Below, piece after piece: positions 24,401 through 35,892 of a stretch of 64,000 nt of DNA. The notes below the pieces were generated by a model, which made no database searches, was not told the DNA's origin, and worked only from the letters and a program-made list of their open reading frames with translations. This DNA is from Lepidurus packardi (taxonomy: Eukaryota; Arthropoda; Branchiopoda; Notostraca; Triopsidae): contig JAKZAN010000006.1 in the NCBI GenBank assembly GCA_023053545.1, positions 5,523,001 to 5,587,000 of the forward strand, written 5' to 3'. The position numbers and the translations under genes were made by a program. Position 1 is the first letter of the stretch. Each line of letters starts with the position of its first letter.

Positions 24401-26228
24401 GTAATAACGCGAAGGATTTCTTTCTTTCTTTGGACTTGGGGATTTTATCTTCGATTGAGCTTCTCTTCGCCGTTTTTTGGAACCAAAAAAGGGGAAAAAC
24501 AGAAAGAAAATCATCCCCTTCGAGATGTTGGAAGTAACAGCTAAAAGCCTTTCTCGTGTTTGGGAGAAATGGTGATAACGGAGCATAATGGGAAAGAGAA
24601 CGGGGAAAGAAGGTCAAGCGAAGGTCGCGTTCTGCAGTTTTCGTTTTAGACACGCTAATTATATAGAATCAGGGATATCACCGTTCTTACACTTGCTACT
24701 TCTCCTTAACCGTTGGTTTGAGCTATAAGAAAGGAAGTTTTTTGGCTTTGTGGAAAGTTAGCGTATTACTGTCGCCATAAATCTGGCGCTTGAGCGGGGA
24801 TCGTTAAGCAGTAATGGAAATAAACTTGGGACTGTACTTTTCAATCTGGGTTATTTGAGCGACGAACATACAAGAGGAAATTGGGATGCACCAAATCTAG
24901 GGCACCCGCAGTAATAACTATTTCTGCGAATTACTGCACTCCTAAGTGGGACTGGCACTAATGGGAAGCTCTCGGAATTTCTAAGAAGGGACATACATTC
25001 GCGTTTGCTGTCACGGCAAAGAAGTGACGGATCAAATCTTTGTAGTGCAGAATTATAAGAAAGAGTATTTCTGGCAGAAATCCGATAAGGATATCATCCA
25101 ATCTGCAGAACTTTACTAGCCAAACTTACAAACCTGGGTGCACAAACCGCTGGGAAAGTTTATGCAATCCGTGTCAAGGAATATGCTAACATTTCTATAA
25201 TATGGCAATATTTCTTTAGCGGAAGAAATACTGTTAGCAGTTTGCAAATAGTATCAGTAATATGTACAGTTTTCCTAAGTTACCTGGCAAAATTGAAGTT
25301 ATTATGCAGTCATGTTTTAAGGCTTGAGTTTTCTGGTTTTCTCCTTTAGAATCGCAAAATTCGCGGCCATCATCGATTCACTTGTGCTCAGTACCCCTCT
25401 ATTTCTATAGAAGACATCTCTGTGAACGTTTTACATTGGTTGGAACCTTTCTGGGAGCAGTAATATGCCCCTTAAAATGCGCCCCCGTTTCTTGACAAAT
25501 CGCTTTCTTCACATTTCTTTCACTCCGGAGCTTCCTTCAACATTGGAACTTCTTGCTTTGGTGAGGGGTTGGTGAGGTGGGTAGAGATGGTTAAATGGGA
25601 AAGTTAGCTGACGCATTGGACCGTTTTGTGGGTTAGACAAGGAGCAGATCGAGAAACAGCTGTATAGATCTTTCCCTGGAAACCGTAGCGTAAAATTCGA
25701 GCTACCTCCATAACCTGCACCTTAAAAGGAGGGAAGTTCCTTTCCTATCACCAGCATCCTCCCCTACCCCCCTTCTCCCCCATCTTGAAAAGTAAGGGGA
25801 GGATTGTGTATAGCGACGACTCTCTGTCGTTAGTTACTCGTTCCCTAGCTAGGGGCAGGGGCACCGCAGAAGCGGGACGTATAGGACGACGACCAGCGAC
25901 TAGCATAACGGGGCATTGGAGAACGAATCCCCAGTTGCGGAGCAAGAGAATGACGAGAGTGAGCTAGCGAGCTAAGCGAACGAGCGGGGAGCCAGCGAGA
26001 GAACGGAGTTTGTTGGTTATTCTTCTATTCCTCCTTGGCTCATTACCCATCGTATTCTCTCCGCATTTGTTTGTCTTAATACTAATTGTTGGGGATGACA
26101 GCGTAGATCATAACCGTTTTTCTTAACCTCCCCTCAACACCCCTTGCCTCGGAAAAAGCGAAGGCTATGTGATTCATTCGTCAGTTTACTTTTTTGGCGG
26201 GAGTGCGTGAGTGTGTGGAGGTGAAGAA
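20833..26228. other. Long non-coding stretch upstream of the DPP10-like gene
   Basis: Holds an imperfect tandem repeat at about 20985-21125 (AATTCGAAGATTAATACGATTC recurring), a T28 run near 21467-21494, one copy of a dispersed repeat (25348-25510) and, just before 26229, the promoter and leader of the DPP10-like gene. I see no other supported gene. Confidence 0.35.
25348..25510. repeat. Dispersed diverged repeat, copy A
   Basis: Shares ordered blocks with 27590-27755: CTTTAGAATCGCAAAATTCG, GACATCTCTGTGAACG, GGGAGCAGTA and AAAATGCGCCCCCGTTT. Same orientation, with indels between blocks. Confidence 0.7.
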
Positions 26229-29200
26229 ATGGGGGATATGTCCGATGAAGGCACTTACGATGACGAGGTACGAAAGCGTGATATGATTAACTATTGCATT
26301 TGTTATTTTGTAGATAATTTTCAGCTTGTTAATTTAAGTGGTTATTTAAGTTGGATTTGTTAAAAATCAATACTTATTTAGTTTTCGTGGGTAGTTTACT
26401 GATAATGATAATTAGCTTACGTAAAATATGTTATTTGTGTTTAAATATAATTATACGTTTACATTATCGTCATAAGATCGAAACATATTAAAATAATCAT
26501 AAAATAATTGAAGTAAAAATTGTGAAAATAATGCAAGGCATGTACTTCATGTTTTACTGAATAATGGTGCAATTAAGGTAGACTTAGATTTCAAACAAAA
26601 CAGTTTAATAACGCGTGTACCTAAATAAGAAGATTGGGTTGTTCTTCAATTGTTGCAGTTGTATTTTGTTAAAAGTTAATAGTGTAGGAAGTTGGAGATG
26701 TTTGAGGGGTTTCAAAGGTTTTTGGGAAGTTTGGAGAAGTTTGGGAAGTTCAGAAAGCAAGTCTTGAGTTGGTGATAAAGGAAAGTCTGAGTTGGTGGTA
26801 AAGACGGAGTTCGGAAGGAAGACATCGTTGAGAAAAACCTGGTTTGAAATTAACGTTATCGATCAAAGATATCAGAGGGGAAATTGCCCTGCGGCAACCC
26901 AATCTTCAGAGCCATTTGGCAGCCTCTAGTGGCGTTAAATTGACCTCATATCACCTATTCAACTTCTTGCCATTTCCTTATTTTTTGGCTTAGATTCGTC
27001 TTGTCTGTTGCTTTAATTTAAAAGAACATTGATGAATCATCTTTTTTTAAGAGAACATTGAAAACTGTTTTGAAGAATCTACAGGGAAGTTTTTTAATCT
27101 TGGATAATTTTTAAAGTGTAAACTGCAGGTTACAATTTTGTAATTTAATTAAATTAACACCATTTAAAATCATATTTCCGCCCAAGGCCTAATTTTGCTA
27201 GACAATTTAAAATCGTAGTTTATTTTAGTGCATTAGTTGGTGTTTTTAATTGCGACAGTACTCATTAGGAGTAGGGGAAAGTAGGGGCGTAGCTGTGAGA
27301 TTCATGGTTTGGATTATCGTAATCAACTATGGGGTTTGATAAGATTCACATGTAGTTAAAAGGCTTTTACATATTTATTTCTAAATATGTTAATGCATTA
27401 TTATTTTTTAAGAAATAAGGAAATAAAAAAAAACTATTTTTTCGAACATGTAAAGGAATAAGCGAAATAATAAGTTAATAACAGTAACGTGTATAGTGAC
27501 GGAAATACTCCAACAGTTATAGGCGCAGAATTGTAGGTAACACAGTCAGAGGCTTGCAATTTGAATTTGTGGAAAAAAGGCTGGGTATTTTAGGGTTAGA
27601 ATCGCTAAATTCGAAGCGATCATTGACTCTTGTACCCCTTATTTCATTAATAGACATCTTTGTGAACCATCTCTACGCATTTCCGCCTTTCTTAAAGCAG
27701 TAGGATCACCCTAAAAATGCGCCCCCGTTTTCATAACATTCACTTTCTTTGTAAGAGTAGGCAGCATTCTTGTAGTTTTGTTTTCCCCCCTTTTCGCCCT
27801 TTTTCCCTTCTTTCGTTATTGAATTTTCCCCATTTTCCTAACTATTTGAAACACGAGGTTCCGGGAATTTTAAAACTTTTCTGCACCTGTGAACGTTCCT
27901 TTAGTGCGCAGGTGTTTCCGTGACCCCTTCCATGTGCCGTGTGCCGCCATACGGCAGCATAGCGAGATGCTATACCCTGATTTGCTCACCGTAGTCACCT
28001 AGTCTAAAGCAATCAACCTTCGTTTCCTTTTCGCTTTTCCTGGAGACGAACCTTGTATTCAAAGCAATCCGCTTCCTCCGCAGAAGCGTTTGAATCTCGT
28101 AAAAAAATAGTCTCCAGGAAATCGCCTCTAGTAAAAAAAAAAACTCGGGAGTGTTTCGTTGCAGTTCGTGTTTGACTTCCTATGCGTAGGAGGGCTATAA
28201 AGACAGCCCAAGTGCGTGGCAAAGGATCGTGAAAAAGTTTGTTAAGAGTGCCCCCCCCCCCAGTTCGAGTGTTTATCGAAAGAATCTGGATATTTATGTG
28301 AGGAAGACCCCCCTTTCTAGGTCCCCCTTGCTTTGGGGGGTAGGGATATAATATCTATTGGTGAAAACGGTTTCATAGATGAGGAGAAGTACGCACAAAG
28401 ACCTGTTTGCCTAACCTTTAGCTCCCAGCGAGAGTGTTATGGGGCGGATTCATCGATTTTCTGGCGGAAAATCTCCTATTCGGGGTTAAAAAGGGGGGCA
28501 GGGTGGTTGCTGTGGCAACCGAAGGACAAGAGTGAGAGCGAGAGAGAATTTCTCTTGCGTTGCTCATCAGCAGAGAAACTTTAAGGAGGTCTTTGGGGAC
28601 TTGAAAAGGTTTTTTTCTTTGTTCTCGTTTTGTTCTTTTTGGGGGGTTGCACCACTGTACTGTGCTTGGGGTTTGGTGAAGAAAAACAAAAGAATTTCTG
28701 TCTGGGAAGAAGAAAAGTTGGATCCAAATGGAGAAAAGTGGGGAGGAGTCAACAACCGTCGAAAAGGCTCAAAGTTCACCAGCTCGAAAGCTCTTAGCAG
28801 TCCAGTTCCATAAAGAGGTTTGATTCTGGGTTCCTTAAGAAATATTTTGAAGAAAAAGTTTGGAATTTGGGTCATTTTGAGAGTTTGGGAAGTTGAGCCT
28901 CTGATTTGAAGATTGATTATTGAGGGAAATTTATGGAAATTTCATTGTTTTGTTATGGGGGTTTTCATTAGGAGTTAGTAGCGGCGGCGCCGGGACGCAA
29001 GGATTGGAGAGGTATTTTTATTGCCTTGGTAGTGATATCAGCCGTCTGTGGACTGATTGTCACCGCGGTGGTGATCATAACGCCACCTGACGAAGGACCC
29101 CGAGTGAAAGGACAGCGGCTCACGTGGGACGATTTGGAAAGCAGCCAGTTCCGGCCTAGAACGTTCAATGCCACGTGGCTTCCAGGTAAAGGCTTATTTC

Positions 29201-32200
29201 TTAATGGAGTTCAATGAGTTTGGCGATCTTCAATGAGTTCTACAATGAATCCGATTACGAGCATTTCCTTATAAGCTGAAACAGTACATTACTTAGAATG
29301 AAACTTGATACTGAAGGTAAACGAACAATGCAGCGCAGATCAACAGTGAAGGTTGGATGCTCGTAAGGGGTTCGGTTAGGCAAGTCGTTTAACAAGTATA
29401 GTAAGTTTATATGATGGGGTTTAAACCATGAATTGTGTAATAGAGAACATTTCATTGAAGAAGAAGAAAAAAAATAGAATTGTAAGAAATTGAAGACTTG
29501 GAATTGAATTGATTGATTGATTTGATTGAAGAAGAATTGAAGAAGAGAAGAAAAATTGGAAGAAGGAAGATTGTTCAGCAATGAGCAGCTATACTTTTGA
29601 CGGAAAAGGACCACAGTAAATAGGTTTAGACAGTAGGATAACAAGGGGATTTTCCAATGTACATGTTTTGGACCGACTTTCCCCCGTTTGGTGAATGTTG
29701 TGTTCTCTTTACGAACACCTTTTTCTAGTTAAGTTAGTAATGCCTACCTGACAGTACGATGGGCAAGTCTGTGAATGCATCTCCTCCAACGATCCTTAAT
29801 ACTGCCACATCCTCTTGAGACCGTCTACCCTTGTTATCCTATCGTCTAAGCACATCTACCGTTCTGTAAACCTGCATAGGGAAGTAGACACAAGCACTCG
29901 ACACAAGGACGCCGGGTCCCGACAGAAGGACGCCTAACCAAACCTAACCTAACTTTATGAAGTATTTTGAATACGCCTTAACACTTCCTAATCTCATTAG
30001 CGCAAATGAGCAGAGACTTTTTAAACTCGAAATTATATTGGTCCCTTAAACGGTTATGGACCTGGCGTCCTTCTGTCGGGGTCCGGCGTCCTTATGTCGG
30101 GGTCTGACGTCCTTATGTCGGGGTCCGGCGTCTTTATGTCGCGTTGCCCCTATGTACTGTGGTCTCAACAATGAATATTTTCAAGTACAAGTTCACATTA
30201 ACATGTACATATTTACAAGTACATTTTCAAGTATGAGTCAAGTACAGCAATTGGTGTTTCTGAAATCACTGATTATAATGACAATCTTCAGTCAACAGTA
30301 GTAGGTTAAAGTCAAGAAAATGCTCACGTTTGAATAGTATGTATTGTTGCATATTAACGATATAGTCATATCTTTATTTTTGTAATTTTTGAATTCAAAT
30401 TTTTAAATTTTTTTATTAAAAATTTTTTAATTTTTATTAAAAATTTTAAAAATTTCTACTCAAATTTGTAAATTTTTTTATTAAATTTTTTTATTAAATT
30501 TTTTTATTAAAATTTGTAAATTTTTTTATTAAATTTTTTTATTAAAATTTGTAAATTTTTTTATTCAAATTTTTTTATTTTTTATTCAAATTTTTAACAT
30601 TTTTTATTTAAATTTTTAAATTTTTTTATTCAAATTTTGAAACAATTTCCACAGTTTGTTAAAAAAAAGTTCATTGATCGTTAGTATAAGTTCTCCATAA
30701 TTAGTTTGCGGTAATAGAACGAAGCGCCTTTAGCATTTTTTGTTTCTGTTTTTCAATTCTAGATTCGCAACTCCTGTTCCAAGATCCCTTTGGCAACTTA
30801 AAGATTCTGGACGCGGCTACAGGACAGACGCTGTTTCTCTCGCCCAATAAAACTTTACTGGGTCCTAAAACGCTCCGCTACTCCTTGTCAGGTGACAAGC
30901 GTTATGTCATCGTGACAGAAGAAACGCTCAAGGTATTGATTATGCATTTCCTGCAGCACAAGAGCGACAGCGAGAGAGAAGAGACAAAAAAATCAACAAT
31001 AGCCAAACGTGTTCTTGTCCCTTTTCTTCTGTGTTTTTATTCTTGCCTTACATTTCCCCCTTTTCTTTCTCTCCCACACAAAAGCGGCCAGGATACAATT
31101 CTCAGTTGGAACTTACAATTCATGATCTCAACACGGGGTATAAATAGAACTTTTGCTACCATTTTTACAAATTTATTATTGATTTCTAATGAAAATACAT
31201 CTTACGGGTCTCTGTGTCCAATTTTGTCTAACACTCTTGTTTGTTTTTCCTCTTGTCCCCGTGGTTCGAAAAAAAAAATACGATTGAAACAGACAACAAC
31301 GCGTATTGAACCCGTTGACACAAGCGGCAGTATGGAGTCCACAGGGACATGCCCTGGTTTTCGTGATCCAAGGCGATGTATATTATCTGCCGGAGCCTTT
31401 AAGCTCACAAAGTATACGGCTTACATGGACTGGGCAGGATAAAGCAGTCACCAACGGGATCCCTGATTGGTCTTATCGAGGTAAGACCTTTCTTATATCT
31501 TCCAGATGTTCCATTGCTGTCAAATACAAGAAAACACAGAAAAAACAAGATGGCGGCAGGAAGTCGTTCAGAGGATGCGTCGTAGGAATCTTTGGTTTGA
31601 CACGTTTCTTTGTTGGTTCTACTTTTTTGGCAGATGTCTTTCCCCAGCATGCGATATGGTTCTCCCCGTTGGGTACCAGCGTCATGTTTGCAAGTTTTAA
31701 CGATAGTTTGGTACCAGAGTTGCAACTGCCCTTGTATGGAGAAGGATCACCTTCTGTACTCAGCTATCGGTACCCTACAGTAAGCTTTCCTTTTCATTTC
31801 GGGATCCGTGAAGAAAGTTACTGAAGTTACCGTTAGGCGGAGTCCGAGATCCCCAGCGTGAGTGTTTGGGTGGCGGATTTGACCAATTTGGAAGATGAAC
31901 CTAAACTATGGCGGCTTACGCCACCGCTCATCATCCAAAATGAGTAAAAAAAAAAGACTTTACTAGATTAACCACGTTTTGCTTCAGTCAGATTGCTTGG
32001 CTTCTTAGCTTTATAGATAGTTTCTCTGGAGTAAACAGAAGAGTAATGTTTGTACCATTTCTTTGTGGTGTGATGCACTAGGTCGTTTTATTTGTCGTGG
32101 GCGGGTTGGGTGAGACCTGACGCGGTGGCTTTGCAGTGCACCAATCGATCCTTCAATCTATCTGTCATTTCGATGTGTGAAGCTCGATCTTGGAGTTGTA

Positions 32201-34623
32201 ACCCAGTACGTAAAGAGAAAACACAATCTTCAATCTTGTTTAGAAGGGAGAGGTTTTGCAGAGCGCAGACAGTCTGATTGCTGTTTTCTTTATTATTATT
32301 ATTGGCGTAGATTCATACACTCGACAATCTTATGAACAAAGGATGGGTTACGCCGCAAGCTCCTTTGTTTGCTCCCCAAGCGAGCACCTTCCTTAGCATT
32401 CAACCTATGCGGGACGGACCACGCGGTTTGTACCCGCAAGTTGTTTACGTCGACTTGGAACGCAGAAGAAGTTTCGCCCTTACCCATGGTCTCCATGTCC
32501 ATAAGTTACTATCCTGGGATACCAAGCGGCATCTCGTGTAAGCCTTGCCTTAACTTTTTTTTCCCTTTTCTTGTATTTTCTCACAAATCTAAGGTGCCGA
32601 AATTACAAAAGTAGTTTATAAAAAAAGAGGAGAAAATCTAGTTTCCAGTGATATGTTGGTTATCCTTATACGTTTAATATTAGCCGAGTTAGAGCCAAAC
32701 AAAGTTTTTCGGGCGTTACGGGGTAGGCTTCTAGTGTCCCTTACGTGACGTCACGGAATGGTTGCGTTAAGGCTAGGGCGCGTGAACGTTCGAGCTTATT
32801 GCAAATAAGCATAACTCCTGAACGGCTCGTTAGAAAAATCTGGAAATAATTCGATATCTTCCTGAGCCAACAAGGATCCCTTTTAAAAATGTATAAATAG
32901 TTCTAGAGCATTTGCATGTTTATTTAATATTAGTTAAGGGTTTCTGATGACTTAATTGGAATGCTTTAGGTACTTCCTGGCGTCTCCTACGTCAGAGCCA
33001 GGGGAACAGCACTTGTATCGGGTGGCTAGCATTCGTTCAGAAACGAATCATCCAGTTTGCTTGACTTGTACTTTCCCGGCGAGACTCGATCACCACTTAA
33101 GCCATGTCCAGGCCACGTGTCTGTTTTCGGACGCGCACTTCAGTCCCAATCAAGATTACTTTGTGCACGAGTGCTTGGGTCCAGATATCCCTTACGCCAC
33201 GCTCCGATCTTCCTTAACTTACTCGGTTGAACAAGTCCTGGAGGATAACGCGGATCTGGTCCATCTGTTGAAGGAGAAAGCTTTCCCTAAAGCTCTCTTC
33301 CTCAATTACACCTTGGGCGCTGACAGTGCGACCTCCCGCAGGATCTTCGTGAAGCTCATTCTTCCGCCTGGATTGTTAGAAGATGAACTCTTCGACTATC
33401 CTTTGATAATCCAAGCGTAAGTTGGCCCCATTGAAGTTTTTTTTTTGCGCTCAAGTCTTTCTTTATCACTTGGAATTTGACAAAGCTCGCCTTAGATTGA
33501 CGCGTCCGGGCAGTCAGCAAGTGACTCATCAGTGGCAATTCGATTTGGGAACAGTTCTCGCGTCGGCCAACGGGTTCCTTTACGCCTATATTGACGGAGT
33601 GGGCTCAGAAGGGTACGGATATAGCACCCTCCATGCTATACAGACTCAACCGGGCATAGGAGAAGCCTTGGATTATGTCGAAGCCATCAAGTAACCATTT
33701 TTACACCTAAAAGTCTGAAAACAGAGTCTATGAGTCACTTAAAGTTTCATCACCAATAAAGTTTCATCACCAATAAAGTTTCATGTTTCTACCAATGGTA
33801 TTAACGGGGACATTACGTTCTGGAGCTTTTCACCAATCCTGGGGCGTCTTTTTGGTTCAAGATGGCGGCGGGGGTGGAGCAAGTCTTTTGAATTTCAACC
33901 GTTAATATCTCCGTTACTATTAGTGGAAGAACTGTGCAGTTTGTGTTAAATTAATTGTTTTGAACTGTTCTATAAGATTCTGTATTTACATTTGACAAAA
34001 TTTTCAAGAAAATTTCGTGCTAACCACTTGTGTTTATTCAGGGGATTGAAATCACTGCCTTATGTGAGTCCAGTGAAGATTGCCTTGTATGGGAAAGGAT
34101 ATGGCGGATATGGAGCGGCGTTAACTTTAGCACGGGATAAGGAGGCTCTACTAGGATGCGCAATTGTTCAAGACCCTGTTGTGTCCTGGACAAGCATAGG
34201 TATCTTTAACAAAGAATTTAATTAGTCTCTTGAGAAGGGAGGGCTGAGTTTATTTGGCTTGTTTTTGTAGAAGCAAAAGTGGCGGAACAGATGTTGGGAC
34301 CTTTGCGTGCACGTGGAGGTTATCGTTTGTATAACGAAGCGGAGTTGACTTCATGGGCTTCTAATCTGGCTTCCAAATCTCTATTGTTACTCCACGGCAC
34401 TTTGAATCAGGAGATTCCGCCCTACCAAGCTATGGCGCTATCATCTTCGTTAATGAAGTCGGGGGTTCTCTTCAAGCAGTTGGTTTATCCAGACGAAAAT
34501 GAGTTTTTGAACGGAGTTAGGTTGCACGCCCATAAATCTATGCAGAGGTTCCTCCAGCATTGCTTTGATCAGCGAGAAATTCCTGAAGTTGATAACGAGC
34601 TAAAGAAAGATGGAGGCGAATAA
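26229..34623 (+). CDS. DPP6/DPP10-like inactive dipeptidyl peptidase, type II membrane protein
   Basis: Thirteen exons, all in phase: 26229-26267, 28972-29185, 30763-30932, 31085-31137, 31293-31480, 31634-31779, 31837-31943, 32082-32205, 32311-32537, 32970-33416, 33496-33690, 34042-34199, 34271-34623; 806 residues. A 26-residue cytoplasmic tail (YDDEELV, then RKDWRG) and one membrane helix (about 27-49) match DPP6/DPP10. Beta-propeller blocks follow (WSPQGHALVFV, ITDW-like IPDWSYR, FNDSLVP), then an alpha/beta-hydrolase domain. The nucleophile motif is G654-K-G-Y-G, as in DPP10, so Ser is Gly. The Asp position is N735 (HGTLNQ) and the His position E767 (DENEF), so the whole triad is lost. Vertebrate homologues are auxiliary subunits of Kv4 potassium channels; that role here is inference. 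Confidence 0.93.
27590..27755. repeat. Dispersed diverged repeat, copy B, in DPP10-like intron 1
   Basis: Counterpart of 25348-25510, with blocks GTTAGAATCGCTAAATTCG, GACATCTTTGTGAACC, AAAGCAGTA and AAAATGCGCCCCCGTTTT in the same order. Confidence 0.7.
29907..30147. repeat. 21-bp minisatellite with an inverted partner, in DPP10-like intron 2
   Basis: GGCGTCCTTCTGTCGGGGTCC and close variants recur four times at 30064, 30085, 30106 and 30127. At 29907-29937 the same motif occurs inverted (AAGGACGCCGGGTCCCGACA, then GAAGGACGCC). The inverted and direct copies flank 126 bp that include CCTAACCTAACC-like sequence, so this could be a small element with composite ends. Confidence 0.75.
30366..30640. 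repeat. AT-rich simple repeat in DPP10-like intron 2
   Basis: Irregular tandem variants of AAATTTTTTTATT and AAATTTGTAAATTTTTTTATT. No coding content. Confidence 0.85.
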
Positions 34624-35171
34624 TACAGTATTCACTGAGGAGACATTCCTGTTACAGAATCATCCTTTTGTTGCTTTCCTTCTCATATTTGTGTTATTAT
34701 TAATATTATACAGATTTATGAGATGGTTTTTCTTTATGTCCCAGATTTATCCGTTGGGTGGTTGTTGGTTCATTCCTTGTACATATGATCTTCTCATCCG
34801 ATGGCAGCTTAATATAATGCGCATTATTTCAATCCCCTGCACGTCTTAAAAAACCAAAAACAACATTATTTCAATCCAAGTACATTCGTAATATAATATT
34901 CGTATTTTCTTTCGTAATATAAAATCTAGATATTCCTTATAGTAATACCCAAATACGCTAAACTTGGTTTATCAACAGATTTTCCTCAAAACTCTAAAAA
35001 AATAAACAGAAATACCTCAACCGTTACAGGAAACAACGCCATTCAAAATAAACCAATCATAGCGCACGATTTGCCTAGCCTTTCCCAAGCGCTTTCACAA
35101 AAGTTTACCTTTAGCGGCTTTGGTGCTTTCCAAGCGCTACTTGTAACCTATAGTATGCAAAGTGGCCGCTA

Positions 35172-35756
35172 AAGGGTGGTTCACACTACCATTCAAAATC
35201 AAAAATCACCAGTCAAAATCAAGAAAATCACTGACTGGGGGCGTGGTTTGGTCTGATTTGGTCTGACTTGTGCCATTCAAATAAGATTGAATTTGGGTCC
35301 TTTGACTGTTGTGATTTGTGTGACTTGCCACATTGCCAAGGAAAGTTGTATGCAAAACATGCAGGAAACTTTGGTTTTTGAGCAGCTAAATAATAAATAA
35401 AACTGTCAAAAGCTATCCATATTTACTGAATTAATATAATAAAGTTTTATGTTGCAGCCAAAACATAAAACTGCAACATAAAACTTTATAATATTAATTC
35501 AATAAATCTGGATAGCTTTTTACAGTTTTATTTATTATTTAGCTGCTCAAAAACCAAAGTTTCCTGCATGTTTTTCATACAACTTTCCTTGGCAATGTGG
35601 CAAGTCACACAAATCACAACAGTCAAAGGACCCAAATTCAATCTTATTTGAATGGCACAAGTCAGACCAAATCAGACCAAACCACGCCCCCAGTCAGTGA
35701 TTTTCTTGATTTTGACTGGTGATTTTTGATTTTGAATGGTAGTGTGAACCACCCTT
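35172..35756. mobile_element. Near-perfect 585-bp foldback element (MITE-like)
   Basis: Arms of about 285 bp, beginning AAGGGTGGTTCACACTACC at the left and ending GGTAGTGTGAACCACCCTT at the right, are almost exact reverse complements. They are separated by about 13 nt (CCAAAACATAAAA) after GTTTTATGTTGCAG. A TA dinucleotide flanks each side (35170-35171, 35757-35758), consistent with a TA target duplication. No transposase frame, so a non-autonomous DNA transposon. The high arm identity points to recent insertion. It sits 136 bp before the ATG of the next gene. Confidence 0.9.
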
Positions 35757-35892
35757 TAAGGATAACGTTTAACGTGGAAATCAGGGGAAGTCCCCAAGAA
35801 CTGTTCTAGACGCTTTCTCTGATTGGCTACCACCTACCGCAGCGTGTTTACATACTTTGCTCCGAAAAACGTTTACTATTTAGTGAAATTTC

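Noticed and set aside
30885..31442. Unspliced 185-codon frame
   Set aside because: It reads through two DPP10-like introns; only its first part and the shifted frame at 31293-31480 match the family.
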